Positions 51,876-62,449 of a stretch of 64,000 bases of DNA are shown one piece after another. How positions within the stretch are numbered: the first letter of the stretch is position 1; every line of letters starts with the position of its first letter. The notes under the pieces are model-generated. The model did not search any database and was not told the origin of the DNA. It saw nothing but the letters and a program-made list of their open reading frames with translations. Source of the stretch: Mesorhizobium sp. ES1-4 (GTDB lineage Bacteria; Pseudomonadota; Alphaproteobacteria; Rhizobiales; Rhizobiaceae); contig NZ_JAIUGV010000001.1 of the NCBI RefSeq assembly GCF_020164745.1, positions 620,001 through 684,000 of the forward strand, written 5' to 3'. A program made the translations under genes and the position numbers.

Positions 51876-52627
51876 TTGGCGGCTCCAGCCGTCTTTTTGG
51901 TCACCTGCTTCTTCGCCGGAGCAGGCTTCGGTCCGGCCTTTGCAGGCGCCTTGGCAGCAGGCGCCTTGGCCACGGCAGGCTTCGTCACAGCCGCGGCTTC
52001 AGGCTTTGCCACCGTGGCGGCCTTCGTCGGCGCCTTGGGTTCGGCCTTTGCCTTCACCGCAGTTGTGGATGTCAAGGCCCTGGACGAGGCTTTCGCAGCC
52101 GGTGCCGTCTTGGCGGTTTTCCTGCCTGCGGATGCCTTCGGCGCAACGACAGGCTCCGTGGATGCCGCCACCACCGGTTCATCGGTCATTGCCGGGGAAA
52201 TCGGGGCGGGTGTCGCGGCTTCGGGCCCATTGACCCCAGGCATGATCGTCGCGCCGTTCTTCAACGGCTCGGCCGCCTGTGGCGTCGAAGCGGCAGGGGC
52301 CGACGGATCGGCGGCCGGCTTCGGCTTCATCGCCGCGTCCACGCCTGCGCGCACATCGGCGGCGGCCTGCTCGAACGGATTGAGCTGCTTCCGGATTTCG
52401 GCAACCGGGCTTAGCCCCCTGAGTTCGTCGACCGACTTCTTCACGTCGTCGAGCTCGGCTTCCTTCAATGCCTCGTTGAACTGCTTCTGGAAGTCGGCGG
52501 CCATGGCGCGCAGCTTCGCCGTCGTGCGGCCGAAGGTGCGCAGCATGTTGGGCAAATCCTTCGGCCCGACGACAACGATCATGACGATCGCGATCACCAG
52601 CATTTCGGTCCAGCCGACTTCAAACAT
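51872..52627 (-). CDS. tatB: TatB, twin-arginine translocase subunit
   Basis: The 251-residue protein has an N-terminal membrane helix with the Glu-Pro hinge region (MFEVGWTEMLVIAIVMIVVVGPKDLP), an amphipathic helix (TFGRTTAKLRAMAADFQKQF) and a long Ala/Lys/Pro-rich C-terminal tail from about residue 110, typical of Rhizobiales TatB. Works with TatC in substrate recognition. 29 bases after tatA. Confidence 0.94.
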   Translation of the reverse strand: MFEVGWTEMLVIAIVMIVVVGPKDLPNMLRTFGRTTAKLRAMAADFQKQFNEALKEAELDDVKKSVDELRGLSPVAEIRKQLNPFEQAAADVRAGVDAAMKPKPAADPSAPAASTPQAAEPLKNGATIMPGVNGPEAATPAPISPAMTDEPVVAASTEPVVAPKASAGRKTAKTAPAAKASSRALTSTTAVKAKAEPKAPTKAATVAKPEAAAVTKPAVAKAPAAKAPAKAGPKPAPAKKQVTKKTAGAAK

Positions 52628-52656
52628 GGCAATCTGTTCCGACTAGAATTTTTGGC

Positions 52657-52878
52657 TCAGCTCTTGCTGGCCTTTTCCTTCACGCCCGAAACAGTCTCGT
52701 CGGCACGATGCTCGACGGTACGCTTGTCGTCGGCAACGTCGTCGTCGGCCATGCCCTTCTTGAAGCTCTTGATGCCCTTGGCCATATCGCCCATCAGCTC
52801 GGGAATCTTGCCCCGGCCGAACACCAGAAGCACGATGACCAGCACGATCATCCAGTGCCAAATCGAAAATGAACCCAT
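52657..52878 (-). CDS. tatA: TatA, pore-forming twin-arginine translocase subunit
   Basis: The 73-residue protein starts [21 protein letters not shown], a single membrane helix, followed by the [23 protein letters not shown] amphipathic helix that defines TatA, and a short charged tail. First of the tatABC genes; a 179-base gap separates it from scpB and may hold a promoter. Confidence 0.95.
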   Translation of the reverse strand: MGSFSIWHWMIVLVIVLLVFGRGKIPELMGDMAKGIKSFKKGMADDDVADDKRTVEHRADETVSGVKEKASKS

Positions 52879-53057
52879 AGCAAATCTCTCTCGAATGTTT
52901 TCCCTGGCGATGATCTATGCGTTTTCGCGTTGGGATTCAAACACAACCGCGACAGAGTTTATGAAAGGGCGTCGGATGTCACCCATTTTCAGCGATGCTG
53001 CCCGCTACCAAACGGCGCATGTAAAGCCGCAAGAAAGCTTTTTATAGGCGGTCGTGG

Positions 53058-53825
53058 TCAATCTTCCGTGACGCGCGGCGTCAGCAGACCGAGTTCCTCG
53101 AGATCGATGTCGGTCAGCGGATCCTCGTCCTCGGTCAGCGCGTCGGGATCGGCCGGCGGCTGCGGAATGGAGAAGTTCGACGGCATGCGGCCCGAAAGCA
53201 GGCCGGCGCCCTTCAGTTCCTCCATACCCGGAAGATCGCGGATCTCCTCGAGCGCGAAATGGTCGAGGAAGGTCCCGGTAGTGCCATATGTGACAGGGCG
53301 GCCAGGCGTTTTGCGCCGGCCGCGCATGCGCACCCATTCCGTCTCGAGCAGCGTATCCAGCGTCCCCTTCGAGGTTTCGACGCCTCTGATATCCTCGATC
53401 TCCGCGCGCGTCACCGGCTGGTGATAGGCAATGATTGCCAGCACTTCGAGCGCCGCCCGCGACAGCTTGCGCTGCTGCACCGTGTCGCGGCTCATCAGGA
53501 ACGCCAGGTCGCCGGCGGTGCGGAACGCCCAGGCGTCGCCCACCCGCACCAGATTGACTCCGCGGCGCGCATAAATCTGCTGCAGTTCGGCCATGGCCGC
53601 CGCGACATTGATGCCATCGGGAAGCCGGGCGGCGAGCTGCTTTTCGCTGACAGGCTCGGCGCTGGCAAACACGATCGCCTCGGCCATGCGCACGGCTTCC
53701 GCCATGTGAAGGCGTTCGGCTGGATTCTGCGCCGGGTTCTGGGCCGAAGCCTGGCCGATCTCGCCCGCTTCCGGCTCGTCGTCCATCTTGAAAGGGATAA
53801 CCGAAGCGTTGGCGCGTTCGCTCAT
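53058..53825 (-). CDS. scpB: ScpB, condensin-associated segregation protein
   Basis: The 255-residue kleisin-interacting winged-helix protein has RMAEAIVFASAEPVSEKQLAARLP (first winged helix, about 46-69), FRTAGDLAFLM, and the signature LSRAALEVLAIIAYHQPVTRAEIEDIRG (second winged helix), then GRRKTPGRPVTYGTT. An acidic C-terminal tail. Works with ScpA and SMC in chromosome organisation. Overlaps scpA by 4 bases. Confidence 0.95.
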   Translation of the reverse strand: MSERANASVIPFKMDDEPEAGEIGQASAQNPAQNPAERLHMAEAVRMAEAIVFASAEPVSEKQLAARLPDGINVAAAMAELQQIYARRGVNLVRVGDAWAFRTAGDLAFLMSRDTVQQRKLSRAALEVLAIIAYHQPVTRAEIEDIRGVETSKGTLDTLLETEWVRMRGRRKTPGRPVTYGTTGTFLDHFALEEIRDLPGMEELKGAGLLSGRMPSNFSIPQPPADPDALTEDEDPLTDIDLEELGLLTPRVTED

Positions 53826-54667
53826 GATGCCACCTCGACTGCCTTGACTGTCTGTGCGCGATGGTCGCGCAGATAGATCGGTGCGAACACCTCATCCTGC
53901 CGCATATCCACCTTGCGCTCGCGCACCAGTTCCAGTGTGGCCGCGAACGAACTGGCGATCGCGGTGCGCCGCTCTTGCGGGCTGGTCAGATATTGAATGA
54001 GAAAGCTGTCCAGCGTCGTCCAGTCGCGCAACGAGCCGATCAGCCGGATCAGGATGTCGCGGGCATCCTTGAGTGACCAGACGCCGCGCCGGGCGATCGT
54101 CACATTGGTGATCGCCTGCTTCTGCCGCTGCTGGGCATAGGCGGTCAAGAGGTCGTAAAGCGAAGCCGAATAGGTGTTGCGCTTCTCGACGATGACCATT
54201 TCCGGCATGCCGCGCCCGAACACGTCACGGCCGAGCCGGTTGCGGTTGACCAGCCGCGCCGCCGCGTCACGCATGGCTTCGAGCCGCTTCAGCCGGAACT
54301 GCAGCACCGCCGCCAGTTCCTCACCGCTTTCGCCTTCTTCGCCTGGCTGCTTGGGAATCAGGAGCTTGGATTTGAGAAAGGCCAGCCACGCCGCCATCAC
54401 CAGATAGTCGGCGGCCAGTTCCAGCCGCAACGTCCTCGCCGCCTCGATGAAGGCCAGATACTGTTCGGCCAGCGCCAGGATGGAGATACGCGCCAGATCG
54501 ACCTTCTGGTTGCGGGCAAGATGCAAGAGCAGATCGAGCGGGCCTTCGAAGCCGGCCACGTCGACGACCAGCGAGGGGTCGCCCGTCAACCGTGAATCAT
54601 CGTTCTCGGCCCACAGGCGGTCCATCGGTGCAGCCTTCGCGGCCTTGCTTTCCAATGATTCCGCCAC
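53822..54667 (-). CDS. scpA: ScpA, kleisin subunit of SMC condensin
   Basis: The 281-residue protein has the ScpA signature FEGPLDLLLHLARNQKVDLARISILALAEQYL (about 39-70) and LAADYLVMAAWLAFLKSKLLIP, and a C-terminal winged-helix region that contacts SMC. The protein is coupled to scpB downstream and lies 19 bases from nagZ upstream, the standard nagZ-scpA-scpB order. Confidence 0.95.
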   Translation of the reverse strand: MAESLESKAAKAAPMDRLWAENDDSRLTGDPSLVVDVAGFEGPLDLLLHLARNQKVDLARISILALAEQYLAFIEAARTLRLELAADYLVMAAWLAFLKSKLLIPKQPGEEGESGEELAAVLQFRLKRLEAMRDAAARLVNRNRLGRDVFGRGMPEMVIVEKRNTYSASLYDLLTAYAQQRQKQAITNVTIARRGVWSLKDARDILIRLIGSLRDWTTLDSFLIQYLTSPQERRTAIASSFAATLELVRERKVDMRQDEVFAPIYLRDHRAQTVKAVEVAS

Positions 54668-54686
54668 TGCCTCTCACTTCCCCTTG

Positions 54687-55706
54687 CTAGGCCACCGCAT
54701 CGAAATAGGTGGCAAATTCGGCACGAATCTCGGTTTCTTCGGCCGCGTCGCGTTTGCTTATATAGGTCATCGCCCGCTTGGCGCGCTCCAGCGGCTTGCC
54801 CTCAAGCCCTGTCGTGCGCGATGCAACGCCCGCCATCTCCTCGAAAACACCGTTGCAGTGAAGGACCAGATCGCAGCCCGCCGCAAGGATCGAGGCCGCC
54901 TTTGTCGGGAAATCCCCAGAAAGTGCCTTCATCGAGGTATCGTCGCTCATCAGCAGTCCATCGAAGCCGATCTCGCGGCGGATGATCTCGTCTATGACCT
55001 TGCCGGACGTGGTCGCCGGGTTCTTGGGATCGATCGCGCTGTAGACGACATGCGCGGTCATCGCCATCGGCAGATGGTTGAGCTCGCGGAACGGAGCAAA
55101 GTCGTGCCGTTGCAGATCGCCGAGCGAAGCGTCGACGACAGGCAATTCGAAATGCGTATCGGCAAACGCGCGGCCGTGCCCTGGAATGTGTTTCATCACG
55201 GGCAGCACGCCGCCCGACATCAGGCCTTCGGCCGCCGCGCGGCCGAGTTCGATGACCGGACGCGGGTCCTTGCCATAGGCGCGCGCGCCGATGACATCGC
55301 TGGCCCCTTCGATCGGCACGTCGAGCACCGGCAGGCAATCCGCTGATATGCCGTAGCGCAGCAGGTCGAAGGCATGCAGCCGCGCCATCAGCCAGGCGGC
55401 GCGGGCGCCGGCATCGTGATCGTCGCGCCACAGCGCCCCGAGCGCACCACCAGAGGGATAGTTCGGCGCCAGCGGCGGCCGCAGCCGTTGCACCCGGCCG
55501 CCTTCCTGGTCGATGAACACCAGCGCGTCGGGCCGTCCGATACAGTCACGCATTTCGGCGACCAGATCGCGGATTTGCTCGGCTTCGCCGATGTTGCGGG
55601 CAAACAGGATGAAGGCCCACGGGCATTCATTGCGATAGAAATTGATTTCTTCGCGGGTGAGCGATTTCCCGGCACAGCCGAGGATCATGGATTTTGATTC
55701 GGTCAT
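54687..55706 (-). CDS. nagZ: NagZ, beta-N-acetylhexosaminidase
   Basis: The 339-residue cytoplasmic GH3 enzyme releases GlcNAc from anhydro-muropeptides in peptidoglycan recycling. VFIDQEGGRVQRLR (about 62-75), the signature VMKHIPGHGRAFADTH (about 164-179; flexible-loop acid/base His) and nucleophile Asp in LLMSDDTSMKAL are present. Length is normal. Start of the nagZ-scpAB run. Confidence 0.95.
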   Translation of the reverse strand: MTESKSMILGCAGKSLTREEINFYRNECPWAFILFARNIGEAEQIRDLVAEMRDCIGRPDALVFIDQEGGRVQRLRPPLAPNYPSGGALGALWRDDHDAGARAAWLMARLHAFDLLRYGISADCLPVLDVPIEGASDVIGARAYGKDPRPVIELGRAAAEGLMSGGVLPVMKHIPGHGRAFADTHFELPVVDASLGDLQRHDFAPFRELNHLPMAMTAHVVYSAIDPKNPATTSGKVIDEIIRREIGFDGLLMSDDTSMKALSGDFPTKAASILAAGCDLVLHCNGVFEEMAGVASRTTGLEGKPLERAKRAMTYISKRDAAEETEIRAEFATYFDAVA

Positions 55707-55820
55707 TTCACAAGTCTAGGGCTTCGCGCCGTCGAAGGGAATCATCCTTGACCACATGCGCAGGACCGCAAAACATGCTTCCACATGAAAGCATCACGCA
55801 CATGAATGTCGCCATGTGAA

Positions 55821-55851
55821 AAGCCGGCGCGGCCTCGGGCCGCGCCGGCTT
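55821..55851 (-). terminator. Terminator of the SPOR-domain gene
   Basis: AAGCCGGCGCGGCC and GGCCGCGCCGGCTT form a perfect 14-bp stem with loop TCG, followed on the minus strand by TTCAC after a run of four Ts. It lies about 20 bases after the SPOR gene stop. Confidence 0.85.
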
Positions 55852-55870
55852 TGAACAAGTGGATCGACGT

Positions 55871-58800
55871 CTAGCGCGATACGAAGCAGTTACCGCCCGC
55901 GGCCTTGTAGCTGGTGCACAAATTGATGGCATCGTTGCGCGACTGGGCCGGAACGCGGACGCGGTAGAACGTCCCCTTGCCGGCAATCTCGGCCTTCACG
56001 ATGTTGGCCGTGCGGCCGGAAAGCACGGCGCCATAGCGACGCTGCAAATCCTGGTAGGTCGACTGGGCACTCTCCACAGTCGGCTGCGAAGCGATCTGCA
56101 TCGACCACGAACCGCTGCCGGTCGCGGTCGACGCCGGATCGATGGAAGCGACCTGATCGGGCTTGACCTCACCGACCACGTCGACCGGCTGGTCGGACGG
56201 ACGCTGCGGCGCGATCGCAACCTTGGCTGGCGTGTTGACCGACTGCGCCTTGGCTTCAGCCTTGGCTGCGGGCTTCAGAGCCGGCTCATCGGCAGCCTGC
56301 GCAGCGGCAGGTGCAACGGTGCCAGTCTGGTCGGTGCCAGTCTGATCGGAATGAGTCTGGTCGGCATGAGCCTGATCGGCACCAGCCTGGCCGGCAGGCG
56401 CCACATGCTGTGGCGCCGGATCGGTCGGCTCCGCCGCAGCCACCTGCGGTGCTGCCGGTGCCGAATCCTCGCGCGCCATCAGTGAGCCGTCGGGCTTGAC
56501 CACCATGGTCCTGACCTTGCGCGGCGCAACGGCAACGATATCGTTGTTGGTGCCCTTGTCGGCTTCCTGCAGGACTTGCGCGATGCGATCCTCAGACTTC
56601 GGCGTGGGCGCCGCATTGTCGGCGGGGGCCGCACCAGCGGTCGAAACGTCGCCGCCATTCGTGCCGGCGGCAACATTCTGGCCGGGAGAAAGATCGACGG
56701 CGCGGGCCGGGTCCTTCGCCTTCACGTCCACCGGCTCCTCGGCGTTGGTGACGAGCTTCTGCTGGACTGGCTCGGCGGGCTTCGCGCCCTTGACCACCGC
56801 GTCATAGACCTTGTTGTCCTGGTTCGGCACCACGGTGCCGCCGGGATTTTCCGGCTTGACCTTGATCGGTGAATTGTCGGCCTTGACGATCACCGGGGCT
56901 TCGCTGCCGCCCTTGCCGCCCAAAGACAGCGCGAAGGCGCCAAGACCGCCCGCGACCGCCACGGCACCGACAATCGCGGCAACGAACAGGCCGCGCCGGC
57001 CCGACGACCTGGCGGCTTCCTGCTCGCCAAGCCCCGGAACCGACATCGCTTCGTCCAGATCGGGATCGTAATCGAGTTCATCGACGGTAAAATCGTCCGC
57101 CTGCGTGGCAGGCTGGCTGCCGGGCAGATTGTCGAGGTCGAAACCTTCGGCAGCATCGGCATACCCCGAAGCCGCCGACGCGCGGGCGGGCATTTCCGCC
57201 GGCCGTGCAGCATAGGTCCGCGCTTCCGGCCGATAAGCCGGTCGCGATTGTTGATATCCCGGATTGACTTCGTCATATCGCGGATTGACTTCGTCGTATC
57301 CCGGCTTGCCCCCGTCATACCCCGGATTGAACCCGGTATTGTAGGATTCGTCGGCATAAGCAGCGGCGCTGGCGGCAGCAGGCGCGACCTCCACGGAATT
57401 CATTTCGGTCAGAAGGCTGGCGAACTCGGCGTCGAGATCGTCGTAACCGGACGCCCCCGGCTCGTCGTCCTCGAAATGCAACTCCGGAATGTCTAGATCG
57501 TCAGCCAGCGCCACGACGCGCTCCGGCACATCGACCGTCTCGACGTCGGGCATCTCTTCATAACGCGGGGACTGCCGCGCCTGCGGTGCCGATACCGGAG
57601 CCGTATAGGGAACAGCCGCAACCGGCTCGTCCCGATGGTAGGACGGTACGGCGGCCACTTCCGGTGTCGCCGTCCTGGCCGCCATCGCGGCAGCAGGCTG
57701 GGCGGCAAATGCCGGCTGTTGAGGGACTGGCGTCACGCGGCTCCAAGAGCGGGCCGGCTCCAACGGTGCGGAGCGATCCGCCAGCCAATCGAGCGAATCG
57801 TCCTGATCCTGCCGGGATGCTGTTTCGCCACGCGGGTCGACGCTCTCGGCCAGGGCCGCGTCGAAAGCATTGTTGTCGAAATCGACATCGCCCTGCTCAG
57901 CGGCATCCGAGCCGAAATCCTGGCCCCGATGGGTGGAACCGGAGTGATACACATCCTCGGCTGCTGGTTCATCGATATCCCAGTCGAGATCACCAACGAG
58001 ATCGGCGGGTTCCTCCGGAACCTCTGCAGTCGCGGCGAGAGGCGGCTGAACGGGGGGCGGCGCCGGCTGGGTCACGATGGGTTCAGCATTGGCGGGCTGA
58101 GCACTGGCAGGCTCCCTGGCCGAAGGCAGCGTGCGCGCGGTCATGGCGCCAAGAAGCGCGTTCAACTCGTCCTCGAGGCTTGGTTCATCCGCGATGGGCG
58201 CTTGCGCCGGTGGCGCAATGGCTGCCTCGGGCGCCATCGGTTGCGCGGCCGTAGCCGCGGCGGCGGGCTCTTCGGGAAGCTTGCCAAACGCCTCGTCCAA
58301 ATTCAGGTCGAAAGCGTCATCCGACACACCGTCGGCGCCTGAAATCTCGTCCTTGGTATCGACAGCGCCGGCAAGCAATTCGTGCGCTTGCACCTCATCA
58401 AAAGCCTCTGGCTCATGCGCCTGAACGTCAGAATCCACGTCAACATCGGCCATGGCATCGTCGAATTGGCCCACGAAATCCTCGTCGGAGATCGCCTGGG
58501 TTTCATTCGCAGTGGCCAGTGCCGGTTCCGGATATTCGACAGCAGTCGCTTGGCGATGATCCTCGGAGTGGTCGTCGAGCATCAGTTCGTCTTCGAGCGA
58601 GATCGCGACCGCATCGTCGAATTCCTGATCGGAGGCCGGCTCGACGGCCACCGGCGCTTCGGCAACCGGCGATACAGCGGCATACCGGGTCTCGTTCGCC
58701 TCGTCCTCGACATGGAAATGCTGATCGAGCGAGGCGGCGAGCTCGTCCTCCATCGCCAGATCGTCGTCAAAGGGCGAAACGTCTTCGAGCGAACTGGCGA

Positions 58801-59236
58801 TAGCATTGTCGAAATTGGCGTCCAAGGCGGGCTCGACCGACGAGGCGGCTTCCGAGGCGCCAGCGTTCCCGGGGCTGGCGACGACTGTCCGGTCATCGAC
58901 TTCAGTCATGTCCAGATGGAAATCGTCATCGAGCGACAGCGCCAGATCGTCGTCCGCCGCATCGACGACCATCGGCTCGAATGCCGGCTCATGAGTCTCG
59001 ACAACTGGAGCGGCAACGCTGTCGCCAGCGTCGAATTCGCCCATCAGTTCCTTCTCGAGATCGATCTCGAAATCGCCCTCGGCCTGATCGGCGGCAGCGG
59101 CTTTCGGCTCCGCCGGCGCCGGCGGCCTGACGGGCTGGCGCGGGTCAAATCCCATGATCCTGGTCAGTTCCGCGAACGGATCATCGTCGGCGACGTCGTT
59201 GTTGTCGGCTGCTCTCAGTTGGGTTCTATCTGCCAT
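55871..59236 (-). CDS. Large acidic SPOR-domain membrane protein
   Basis: The 1121-residue protein starts at ATG 59236 (MADRTQLRAADNN). The first about 700 residues are cytoplasmic, very acidic and low in complexity (many ASLDQHF-, FDDA- and LDDDF-type segments), with a tandem repeat near 640-680 (YDEVNPRYDEVNPGY). One membrane helix (LFVAAIVGAVAVAGGLGAF, about 740-760) follows, then a periplasmic linker with DQ-H/G-T repeats and a C-terminal SPOR domain (about 1045-1121; SWSMQIASQPTVESAQSTYQ, FYRVRVPAQSRNDAINLC). SPOR domains bind denuded glycan at division sites. The size is at the long end for the family. Confidence 0.9.
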   Translation of the reverse strand: MADRTQLRAADNNDVADDDPFAELTRIMGFDPRQPVRPPAPAEPKAAAADQAEGDFEIDLEKELMGEFDAGDSVAAPVVETHEPAFEPMVVDAADDDLALSLDDDFHLDMTEVDDRTVVASPGNAGASEAASSVEPALDANFDNAIASSLEDVSPFDDDLAMEDELAASLDQHFHVEDEANETRYAAVSPVAEAPVAVEPASDQEFDDAVAISLEDELMLDDHSEDHRQATAVEYPEPALATANETQAISDEDFVGQFDDAMADVDVDSDVQAHEPEAFDEVQAHELLAGAVDTKDEISGADGVSDDAFDLNLDEAFGKLPEEPAAAATAAQPMAPEAAIAPPAQAPIADEPSLEDELNALLGAMTARTLPSAREPASAQPANAEPIVTQPAPPPVQPPLAATAEVPEEPADLVGDLDWDIDEPAAEDVYHSGSTHRGQDFGSDAAEQGDVDFDNNAFDAALAESVDPRGETASRQDQDDSLDWLADRSAPLEPARSWSRVTPVPQQPAFAAQPAAAMAARTATPEVAAVPSYHRDEPVAAVPYTAPVSAPQARQSPRYEEMPDVETVDVPERVVALADDLDIPELHFEDDEPGASGYDDLDAEFASLLTEMNSVEVAPAAASAAAYADESYNTGFNPGYDGGKPGYDEVNPRYDEVNPGYQQSRPAYRPEARTYAARPAEMPARASAASGYADAAEGFDLDNLPGSQPATQADDFTVDELDYDPDLDEAMSVPGLGEQEAARSSGRRGLFVAAIVGAVAVAGGLGAFALSLGGKGGSEAPVIVKADNSPIKVKPENPGGTVVPNQDNKVYDAVVKGAKPAEPVQQKLVTNAEEPVDVKAKDPARAVDLSPGQNVAAGTNGGDVSTAGAAPADNAAPTPKSEDRIAQVLQEADKGTNNDIVAVAPRKVRTMVVKPDGSLMAREDSAPAAPQVAAAEPTDPAPQHVAPAGQAGADQAHADQTHSDQTGTDQTGTVAPAAAQAADEPALKPAAKAEAKAQSVNTPAKVAIAPQRPSDQPVDVVGEVKPDQVASIDPASTATGSGSWSMQIASQPTVESAQSTYQDLQRRYGAVLSGRTANIVKAEIAGKGTFYRVRVPAQSRNDAINLCTSYKAAGGNCFVSR

Positions 59237-59339
59237 TATTGTTCCCGAACTCGCACTCATTCGGACGCCATGGACGTCGCGCAGGGTTGGCCCTTACCAG
59301 CGCAATGTGGGCAAAAGGTGACAGGTTTTTTAGTCAAAC

Positions 59340-61097
59340 CTAACGCATTTCGGTGGGCGCGGCGGCTCCGATCAACGTCAGGCCGGACGTCAGAACATCC
59401 GAAACAGCCTGCACCAGCCCTAGTCTGGCATGCGTCAATTCTCGGTCGTTAACCTTAACAAAACGTAAGTCCGGATTATCCGTGCCCCGGTTCCAGTGTC
59501 CATGGAAACTGGAAGCCAGATCATAGAGATAAAATGCCAGCCGATGTGGCTCGAGCGCAAGTGCCGCGGACTCGATCAGGCGCGGATATTCGGCAAGCTT
59601 CCTGATCAGGCCGATTTCACCTTCGTCAGTCAGCGATGTTGCCGCGGCCGACAGTCTGTTGCGGTCGAAATTCGCCTCCCCCAACTGTTCGCTCGCTTGC
59701 CGGAACACCGAATGGCAGCGCGCCGAAGCGTACTGTACGTAAAACACCGGATTGTCCTTGGACTGCTCCGTCACCTTGGCGAAGTCGAAATCGAGCGGCG
59801 CATCGTTCTTGCGGTAAAGCATCATGAAGCGGATCGGATCGCGTCCGACTTCTTCAACCACCTCGCGCAGCGTCACGAAGTCGCCGGAGCGCTTCGACAT
59901 GCGGACCGGCTCGCCGTCGCGAAACAGCTTGACCAGATTGCACAGCAGGACGGTGAGCTTGACGTCGTCGCCGGCGATTGCCCGCGCCAAAGCTTCCAGG
60001 CGCTTGACGTAGCCGCCATGGTCGGCACCGAGAACATAGATCAGGTCGACGAAGCCGCGATCGACCTTGTCCTTCAGGTAGGCCACATCGGCGGCGAAAT
60101 AGGTAAACGAGCCATCGGACTTGACCAGCGCCCGGTCCATGTCGTCGCCAACCGCGGTCGAGCGGAACAGCGTCTGTTCGCGGTCTTCCCAGTCGTCCGG
60201 CTTCTCTCCCTTGGGCGGCGGCAGCTTGCCCTTGTAGATATGGCCCTTCAGCGTCAGGTCGTTGATCGCCGAGCGGATCTTCCTGGCATTGTCTGCATGC
60301 AGCGTGCGTTCGGAAAAGAACACGTCGTGATGCACGTTGAGCAGCGCCAGGTCCTCACGGATCATCGCCATCATCGCATCGATGGTCCGGTCCTTGACGA
60401 TGGCCAACGCCTCGTCATCCGGCATCTGCAGCAAGGAACGGCCGAACTCCCCGGCAAGGGCTTCGCCGACCGAGACGAGATAGTCCCCGGGATAAAGGCC
60501 TGCCGGGATATCGCCGATGTCCTCGCCAAGCGCTTCGCGGTAGCGCAGCATCGCCGAGCGCCCAAGCACGTCGATCTGCGAGCCGGCGTCGTTGATGACG
60601 TATTCCTTGGTCACGTCGTAGCCGGCGAACGCCATCAGGTTGGCGAGCGCGTCACCGACGACGGCGCCCCGGCAATGGCCGACATGCATCGGCCCGGTCG
60701 GGTTGGCCGAGACATATTCGACGTTGGTTTTGTGGCCGGCGCCGATCGTCGAGCGGCCATAGTTGCGCCCCTCGCCCAGCAGCGCCGAGAGATGCGCCTG
60801 CCAGAAACCATCCTTGAGCCGCAGATTGACGAAGCCTGGACCGGCAACCTCGGCGGCGGCGACATCGCTGTCGGCCCGCAGCGCTCCCGCCAGCTTCTCG
60901 GCCAGCGCGCGCGGGTTTTGTCCGGTGGGCTTGGCCAGCACCATTGCCGCGTTGGTCGCGAGATCGCCATGTGTGGCGTCGCGCGGCGGCTCGACCGCGA
61001 TACGCGACAGGTCGGGCGAAACGCCATTGCTGTCTTTCAGCTCGAGCGCTTCGACAGCCTTTACGACTCGCGCGGTGAAATCGGCGAAGATGTTCAT
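59340..61097 (-). CDS. argS: Arginyl-tRNA synthetase
   Basis: The 585-residue class I synthetase has the N-terminal Arg-S domain, the HIGH box in [21 protein letters not shown] (about 130-150), the KMSK-like loop [13 protein letters not shown] and the DALR C-terminal domain ([19 protein letters not shown]). Length is normal. It lies between dgt and the SPOR gene, a conserved Rhizobiales order. Confidence 0.97.
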   Translation of the reverse strand: MNIFADFTARVVKAVEALELKDSNGVSPDLSRIAVEPPRDATHGDLATNAAMVLAKPTGQNPRALAEKLAGALRADSDVAAAEVAGPGFVNLRLKDGFWQAHLSALLGEGRNYGRSTIGAGHKTNVEYVSANPTGPMHVGHCRGAVVGDALANLMAFAGYDVTKEYVINDAGSQIDVLGRSAMLRYREALGEDIGDIPAGLYPGDYLVSVGEALAGEFGRSLLQMPDDEALAIVKDRTIDAMMAMIREDLALLNVHHDVFFSERTLHADNARKIRSAINDLTLKGHIYKGKLPPPKGEKPDDWEDREQTLFRSTAVGDDMDRALVKSDGSFTYFAADVAYLKDKVDRGFVDLIYVLGADHGGYVKRLEALARAIAGDDVKLTVLLCNLVKLFRDGEPVRMSKRSGDFVTLREVVEEVGRDPIRFMMLYRKNDAPLDFDFAKVTEQSKDNPVFYVQYASARCHSVFRQASEQLGEANFDRNRLSAAATSLTDEGEIGLIRKLAEYPRLIESAALALEPHRLAFYLYDLASSFHGHWNRGTDNPDLRFVKVNDRELTHARLGLVQAVSDVLTSGLTLIGAAAPTEMR

Positions 61098-61158
61098 GGT
61101 GTATGCTCTGGCGGCTTTGTGACGAATCCGGCCCGTTGGCCGGCAAATCGAGCCCGCC

Positions 61159-62373
61159 CTAGCTCAAATCCGGGGTCCGGTCAAACAAACGCCTGTGTTC
61201 CTTGAGCGCGTAAGTGTCGGTCATGCCGGCCAGGAAGTCGGCGACGCTGCGCGCCTTGATGCGATCCTCTGCCCGTTCCAGCCCTTCGCGCCAGCCGTCC
61301 GGCATGGCGCGCGGGTCGGCGAAATAGACGTCGAACAGGTCCCGAACGATCTGCTCGGCGTCCGCACGCACCCGCATCACCTCCTTGTGCCGGTAGAGAT
61401 GCTTGTAGAGAAAGGCCTTCAGTTCCCTCTCGGCTTCTGCCATCTCGGCGGAAAAGGTCACCATGGTCTCGCCCGCCGCCCTCACGGCATCGGCGCTCTG
61501 CGGCCCGACGCGCTCCAGATTGGCGGTTGTCGACTTGATCACATCCTCAACCATGTCCGTGATCTGCCGCCGCATCAATTCATGGCCGGTGCGCACGTCA
61601 TCAAGCCTGGGATAGCGCTCGCGCACGCCTTTCAGGATCGCTCCCGGCAGCGAGACGGCCTCCAGCATGTCAAGCGTCAGCAGCCCTGACCGCAGCCCAT
61701 CGTCGATATCATGCGTGTTGTAGGCGATGTCGTCGGCAATCGCCGCGCATTGCGCCTCGATGCCGGCGAACCGGTCGAGTTCGAGATCCTGCAGTTCCGA
61801 GTAATCGCGGATCGCCTGCGGTATCGGCCCTTTCAGACCCTTGCCGCTGCTGTCGGTCAGCGGACCATTGTGCTTGACCAGGCCTTCCAGCGTCTCCCAA
61901 CTCAGGTTCAGCCCGTCGAATTCAGCGTAGCGCGCCTCGAGCCTCGTCACGATGCGCAGCGATTGCGCGTTATGGTCGAAGCCGCCCCAAGCCGCCATCT
62001 TTTCGTTCAGCGCGTCCTCGCCCGTGTGGCCGAAGGGTGTGTGGCCGAAATCATGCACCAGCGCCACCGCCTCGGCGAGGTCCTCGTCGCCACGCAGCGC
62101 CCGCGCCAGCGCGCGCGCGATCTGCGCCACTTCGATCGAATGGGTCAGCCGGGTACGATAATGGTCGCCTTCATGGGCGATGAAGACCTGCGTCTTGTGT
62201 TTGAGCCGGCGGAAGGCCGTCGAATGGATGATGCGGTCGCGGTCGCGCTGGAACGGCGTTCGGGTCGGACTTTCGGCCTCGTCGAACAGCCTGCCGCGCG
62301 AACGCGCCGGATCCGTTGCATAGGCCGCACGCGGCCGATAGCCGAATCCGATGTCGCCAAGCTCATTTATCAT
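61159..62373 (-). CDS. dgt: Deoxyguanosinetriphosphate triphosphohydrolase-like HD protein
   Basis: The 404-residue HD-domain enzyme starts at ATG 62373 ([19 protein letters not shown]). HD motif residues: [19 protein letters not shown] (first His) and [16 protein letters not shown] (HD pair), plus [17 protein letters not shown]. This is the short dGTPase class common in alphaproteobacteria; it hydrolyses dNTPs to nucleosides and triphosphate. Divergent from the Fe-S carrier gene. Confidence 0.92.
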   Translation of the reverse strand: MINELGDIGFGYRPRAAYATDPARSRGRLFDEAESPTRTPFQRDRDRIIHSTAFRRLKHKTQVFIAHEGDHYRTRLTHSIEVAQIARALARALRGDEDLAEAVALVHDFGHTPFGHTGEDALNEKMAAWGGFDHNAQSLRIVTRLEARYAEFDGLNLSWETLEGLVKHNGPLTDSSGKGLKGPIPQAIRDYSELQDLELDRFAGIEAQCAAIADDIAYNTHDIDDGLRSGLLTLDMLEAVSLPGAILKGVRERYPRLDDVRTGHELMRRQITDMVEDVIKSTTANLERVGPQSADAVRAAGETMVTFSAEMAEAERELKAFLYKHLYRHKEVMRVRADAEQIVRDLFDVYFADPRAMPDGWREGLERAEDRIKARSVADFLAGMTDTYALKEHRRLFDRTPDLS

Positions 62374-62449
62374 GGCTGATGCCGCCGCAGTTGACTTGCC
62401 CCGTCGCGCTTCATACCTATCATGTAAAACCGAAAGCAAGGTGACGCCC

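Noticed and set aside
59496..61205. Long plus-strand open frame opposite argS
   Set aside because: Antisense shadow of argS with no SD or domain; same for long frames opposite serS/tatC (49.4-52.6 kb) and opposite traG (7.7-8.8 kb).
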